From contig JARWMV010000238.1 in NCBI GenBank assembly GCA_030998015.1, positions 1,488,001 through 1,552,000 on the forward strand: a stretch of 64,000 nt of DNA, read 5' to 3'. The notes under the pieces were generated by a model. The model saw only the letters and a program-made list of their open reading frames with translations. It was not told the origin of the DNA and made no database searches. Shown here piece by piece: positions 59,723-64,000 of the stretch (position 1 is the first letter of the stretch; each line of letters starts with the position of its first letter). Source of the stretch: Ceratorhiza oryzae-sativae. Lineage: Eukaryota; Basidiomycota; Agaricomycetes; Cantharellales; Ceratobasidiaceae. A program made the position numbers and the translations under genes.

Positions 59723-60722
59723 ATGAAATACCTAGTGATCGCGATAATTGTTAGCTTCATGATTGGCGTGCTTGTGGGTGGATCTTTGAGGCACTACGAG
59801 TATACATGGTACGCCCAACCTACCCCACGTAAGAGCCTACTGAACCTGATTTGCAGGACTCCGAACTGGCAAGGGATGGCTTCATCAATGAGCCTGACTA
59901 TGCGTAGAGCAAGTATTCGTATCGCGCGCGGGTGGATTCCACTGCCCCGATTCCTTGGTGAGTACCGGTCAGCCAATATTCCTCATCAGGATTTTGTCAA
60001 CATTTAATTTTATACAGTCTCCTCCACACCGGCTCAACGTGTACTTTTGCAAGATGTCGACGAGCAATGGGGCCGATCCGAGCTTAGCGTGGTAGCCACG
60101 GGATGCCTATCTCCATACTATTGGTCTTTCGCCCAGATCGTACGTACATCTGCTTTGTGCTTGCTTTGCGATTGACCGCGCATTTACAGGCCGGTTGAAA
60201 GGCCACACCTTTTTACAAGACGTGAATGAGCGATGGGGATCGTCCGCGGCGCGGGAGCTGAGTAGGATCTGTCTTGCCCCATACCATTGGATCCAACATT
60301 CGCGAGGCAGGTTCTGCGCTTTTCAATGGGTAGGGATTTGGGAGCTTACTGTTACGTTAGGTATTCATCGGAAAATCCCACGCATTCTCCTCCTGGAGGT
60401 CAACAAACGATGGGGCCGTCCTGACGCTCGGATCAGCCTTGCTCCTTACTACTGGATTGCCTGTCTGCAAGGTTAGTGTTTCTCTACTACACTGGACTCA
60501 AATGTCAGATATTGCGGTATTTACATATTAGCCACCGCCTCCACTTTGGCCATAGACATCCCAGAGCCACCCCTCGAGCACCCAAACTCGACTTACTGGC
60601 TTCCCCAAGGTAACCCGACTTCGTGATAGTGGCACAACTGAACTGAAAGCTGGACAGGTCCACTGCCGCACGGACTTCTCACTACTCGTGAATTAGAGCA
60701 TGAGTCCTCATTAGCTGTGTGA
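59723..60722 (+). CDS. Membrane-anchored exon-repeat protein, unknown function
   Basis: No known family recognised. Exon 1 starts MKYLVIAIIVSFMIGVLVGG, a signal anchor. Separate exons follow: one ending RGWIPLPRFLG, then VLLQDVDEQWGRSELSVV...CLSPYYW (60017-60139), TFLQDVNERWGSSAARELS...CLAPYHW (about 60190-60308), ILLLEVNKRWGRPDARISLAPYYW (60361-60471), then STYWLPQ and finally GPLPHGLLTTRELEHESSLAV with tga at 60720-60722. The shared pattern is [LI]L-x-[DE]-V-[ND]-x-[QR]-W-G ... L-[SA]-P-Y-[YH]-W, and the exons keep the same intron phase, so the gene seems to have grown by exon duplication. The donor after the second repeat exon looks like GC (GAG|GCAGGT). The model is inferred and not confirmed by homology. 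Confidence 0.5.
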
Positions 60723-62169
60723 GGATGTTCCCTTGTTGGCCTGGATCATTGTACCGGTGTTCTGCTGCTCGCTGGTGCGCACTTCGACCCTCGTTCTTCT
60801 ATTAATGTCTCATGGCAGTCCCCAATCACAGGGCTAGTCCTGGTCCGAGGATTTCTAAGGCAGCATAATGACGGTGGGTGACCCGCTGGTTTTCAAGAAT
60901 TCACAAATGAGATGGATGTGTTTAGGACCCGAGATACATGCGGTTCCGCGCAACTTAAGACCAAATGTCTATGTACCACCCCGCCGTATGCGGGCTTCGG
61001 GTGGTGACAACGAAGAACGAGGACACGAAAGGCTACCTGCTTTGAGGGGTGGAAACCGATGGGATCACGCAATGCGCTTAGACTGGACTCGCAGAGGTTA
61101 GTCTACGAGCGGCCTTCTTCTCTCTTTCATTTGTAATAAAAAAACTCTTTTGTGGTTTGGCGCTTTGTATGTTCTCATGTGTAAGCTTCTACTTATATAT
61201 TATTTATTGCGAAAGAGCTTTAGGAAAGCTAAGGCGATCTGAGGACGCTGTTTTTGTGAAAACCTTCGTCTGTCTTGCATCATAGAGTTTGTCCTCTAGG
61301 AGCAAGACCCCTAGATGACGCATTGATTTCACAGCATTTAATAGTGTTTATTTTTGACAGATTACAAGATCGTAGTTTGAGTAGAAAAAAGTGTCGTTAG
61401 GCAAAATCTGTGGTGAGGCGATTGCTACATCCGTTGCTTGGGAGTCGACCTACGGAATTGCATGCATACACCGAGACTCGATCTACCATCAAGTACTCAT
61501 AATCATTTATATGACAGCAGATGCCGTTGATGAATTGCCTAGCGATTAGTGCCAGTGGTCGGGGCACAGGTTTCTGGATGAAGCCGGTTAGGACGGGTGG
61601 CAGAACTTCCAAAAAAAAAAAAAAAAAGAGGCTAGTTACATAACAGGCCTACTCTCGTTTAACATCAGTTCCGCCGTTGCTCGAACGTGGCGTGCGGGAT
61701 GTTGCCTTGGATTGAACTACTTAAGGGCAACCACGGGCTGAGACAATCCCAGTCAACAACCACACCCTGCACAGCTCCCCAGCGACCCCAACCTCGTGGA
61801 TATCCCGAAACAATGTCTCTTCAGACAGAGCGTGCAAATCGCATACTTGACTCGTATGTTCCACGTCTCATACGTGTTACGAAAAGCCAGGGCCTCCTCA
61901 CTTCGACCTCTGAGACTTACTCCAGAAGTAACCTAGCCGAAAAGCCAAAGCGGGAAAACGAGAGAACAAGATAATCCGAGGACCTGATCCTTGAATTGGG
62001 GAAGAAATTTTCGTAGGTCTATGCCAGTTTTATTATTGTAGCGTCAGAATAAATTTTCTATATCTGCAGAGAAGTCTTGTCCATCTACTAAACATCAATA
62101 CCTTCAACAAGCTGAGAGTGTACGTTGGCAAGGGCGTCCAGCTGTCCACCCGCGGACTATTTGAACAGA
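60723..62169. other. Intergenic spacer
   Basis: About 1.45 kb. A 17-base A run lies at 61611-61627. The frame at 60868-61101 (MTVGDPLVFKNSQMRW) has no recognisable feature. Confidence 0.45.
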
Positions 62170-62830
62170 ATCCCTACCTTCAAGATCTTCCCATAATGCC
62201 CTTCTGACCTACGAACCCGTGGGTCAATACATCCAAAACCTCTACAGCGCTAAAAACGCTATATTCCAACTCGCATAGTTTCCGACACTTCCCGGTGACG
62301 TCTGAGCTGACATCCCCACCAACCGATTCGTCGACATTGGACGCATACATCTCGCGTACAACAGCCGTCCTATAAACTACATAATCACCGCGCTTGTTGA
62401 CTGATACAAGGCGTTTGAAGCGTATAAAGCTGGCTTTTGTTTGGCTGTTCCTCATCACAAAGGAGAGTTCAACGCATGACGGAATAATGTTATGCTTTTC
62501 GGCTTACATACCGAGTCTGATGACCAACATCTTATCGGCTTGGAGAGCGTTCATTGACAGCGGATATTCGACAAGCGAAAAAGGGCATTAGATGATAGAC
62601 AGAGTATCAGCGACCTTTGCTCAAGTTTCAGCGGATTCTTGGGAGAAAAAAACGTTCAGGAGGAGTGTAGGCCAAAACTCGAACCAAGAGGATCTGGCAA
62701 GCCAGCGCGGCGGAAGCGCACACCGACCACGGCCTGCTTTGCTCGAAAATCGAGGACCAAGACTGTCTCGTAGAGCTAGATTCAGCCTACAATGTTCTCA
62801 GTTGTTATATCATTTTCCGAAATGTTGAAT
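62170..62830 (+). pseudogene. Decayed copy of the 57553-58710 family
   Basis: Translation with stops reads YEPVGQYIQNLYSAKNAIFQL, then FPTLPGDV, ADIPTNRFVDIGRIHLAYNS, YKAFEAYKAGFCLAVPHHKGEFNA. These match, in order, ELYFRDIKETKHILLQ, LPTLPDEVW, SDILANRYVNIERIHLDYSLS and AFDAYTAGVCVAFPHRKEEFEVW of the gene at 57553-58710. In-frame stops replace several positions (for example Trp of DEVW), so the copy is dead. Confidence 0.75.
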
Positions 62831-62900
62831 TGTTTATCATGTGGTAAGCGTACATAAAGATCCCTAAACGTCCGGGAGAAAGTATTCGATAGCAAGACAA

Positions 62901-64000
62901 CTAGAGGAGGCTACACAAATCTATAAACGGCGCCCAAGCGAGCAGGAAAAACAGCATATTATAAATACCATGAAGGGGATCAACCCCGAGTGTGCCCGCG
63001 TTTGGCACACTCCCCAATACTTCCGAGTTCCTGAACACATGGACATAATTCTGCAAAAGAGTCAGTAAATCAATCCGCGTGGGTCTAGTAACTGGACTCA
63101 CTATAACCCAATAAGCATTCTAAAGAGGTTGTGATCAAGATTAAGTTTGTTGTAGCGCATGGCAAAGGTGAGACTTACATCAAAGTTCGAGGGACTCATC
63201 ACTTGCTCTGTGCACGTTCCGGGACACGTTCCCGTCGGGCTCTGCGGGCTGGTATATCCGTTTCCGGCCCAATAGCCTATAGCATAACCGAATTAAACAT
63301 GGCCCAAACGCGCAAAATGAAATAACGTACCACATATATCAATGTTGAATACGATCTAGAGGGTTTTGTGCATCAGTATCAGAATGCCGAACATTAGGAA
63401 ACTTTGCCAGCCCAGAGGGCACGAGTTAGGTATGTGAAGCTTGAGACTAACCTGATGATCCCAGAAATGTTCCTTCGGTGGGCAGCTCGTGTTTGCTAGC
63501 AGTGCAGTGGGTTCTCCCCAGTTATCAGGATTGGGCGTGTTTTGTGTAATGTCATGGGGGATGGTTGAGCGATGGAAGAACCCTGTAATCAGGTCAGGGA
63601 CACCACTTGGCAGCAAATAAATATTCGACTGACAAACGTATACACCACTCGAATCCCACCGAGACGCAAACACGCCTCCGCCCACCGCGTTGAACGGCTC
63701 CCCAAATGACGCAGCACTATCGTTGATCACACCACATCCGGCATTGCTCGCATCTCCAATCACGTTACAGTCCGCTTGCTGTAGCACGTCCAAACTCCAT
63801 CAATCAAAAAACCGATCAGGCCGAGGGCAAACTTACGACAAACGATCCCGTAAACTTGGAGGAATTCGAAATCACGCAACCTATCACATAAAAAAAAAAC
63901 GTCTGAATCGGCTGTTTGATGAATGCCGAGAGAGAAGAGTCGTACCTGGATCTGTGTGAAACGTAACTTGGTTCTTCGTGTTGAGATTCACGCCTTCGAA
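62901..64000 (-). CDS. GH16 beta-1,3-glucanase with C-terminal hydrophobic anchor, 5' cut by window
   Basis: The part in the window begins with FEGVNLNTKNQVTFHTDPG, just after the position of the GEIDxxEGV active site, which lies beyond the edge. Then GCVISNSSKFTGSFV, ADCNVIGDASNAGCGVIND, SFGEPFNAVGGGVFASRWDSSGVY, FFHRSTIPHDITQNTPNPDNWGEP, HFWDHQ, VFNIDICG, YWAGNGYTSPQSPTGTCPGTC, SNFD, NAYWVI and NYVHVFRNSE. This is the same order as in the GH16 protein at 22892-24211, but with an added tail LHGIYNMLFFLLAWAPFIDLCSLL, a hydrophobic C-terminus that could be a GPI signal or membrane anchor. Introns of 50-60 nt throughout. The frame holds. Confidence 0.85.

Noticed and set aside
61611..61627. Poly-A run as a possible retroposon tail
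   Set aside because: No target duplication or upstream coding remnant directly joined to it was seen.
1..64000. CRISPR arrays, rRNA or tRNA genes
   Set aside because: No spaced direct repeats and no recognisable rRNA or tRNA cloverleaf were noticed; a tRNA could still be missed by eye.

Overview
The window is nuclear DNA of a filamentous basidiomycete, most likely a Ceratobasidiaceae fungus of the Rhizoctonia solani type. This rests on inference: genes with many 50-60 nt introns, LTR-retrotransposon, LaeA-like methyltransferase, kinase-WD40 and F-box families typical of Agaricomycetes, and a rich set of beta-1,3-glucan hydrolases. No rRNA, tRNA or CRISPR was seen. All gene models were read by eye by following reading frame, splice signals and family motifs; exon ends are approximate unless stated.

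Layout. 1-16610: four tandem GH55 exo-beta-1,3-glucanase genes on the + strand, in the order type 1, type 2, (3 kb spacer), type 1, type 2; this looks like a duplicated two-gene cassette about 10.06 kb apart. Only the last copy reads through without a frame break. 17258-18161 (-) and 27241-28111 (+): inverted paralogues of a five-helix membrane protein, the second decayed. 20839-36886 is a block of well-kept housekeeping genes: PEX7 (-), a secreted GH16 glucanase (-), ATP-dependent NAD(P)HX dehydratase (+), CRIPT (-), a LaeA-like methyltransferase (-), a very large START-like protein with a C-terminal membrane anchor (-) and, head to head with it, RNase H2 subunit C (+).

37626-49061: an apparent pseudokinase-WD40 fusion (-), then a protein kinase gene (+) whose intron is occupied by a 6.8 kb Ty3/gypsy element (41286-48053) with identical 103-bp LTRs. 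50927-51685: a complete small secreted protein. 52671-57138 (-): a second LaeA-like methyltransferase, an F-box protein and a ZNF511-like zinc-finger protein. 57553-58710 (+): a conserved fungal protein of unknown role, with a decayed second copy at 62170-62830. 59723-60722 (+): a membrane-anchored protein built from repeated exons. The window ends in a second GH16 glucanase (-), cut by the right edge.

Together, four GH55 and two GH16 genes make this a locus for beta-1,3-glucan remodelling or breakdown, next to unrelated core genes. A striking pattern is that single-base frame breaks, mostly missing bases in short homopolymers, occur in the multi-copy families (GH55, methyltransferase, F-box, retroelement), while the 16 kb block of single-copy genes has none that I found. 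This may be pseudogenisation, or consensus errors that survived in repeated sequence.
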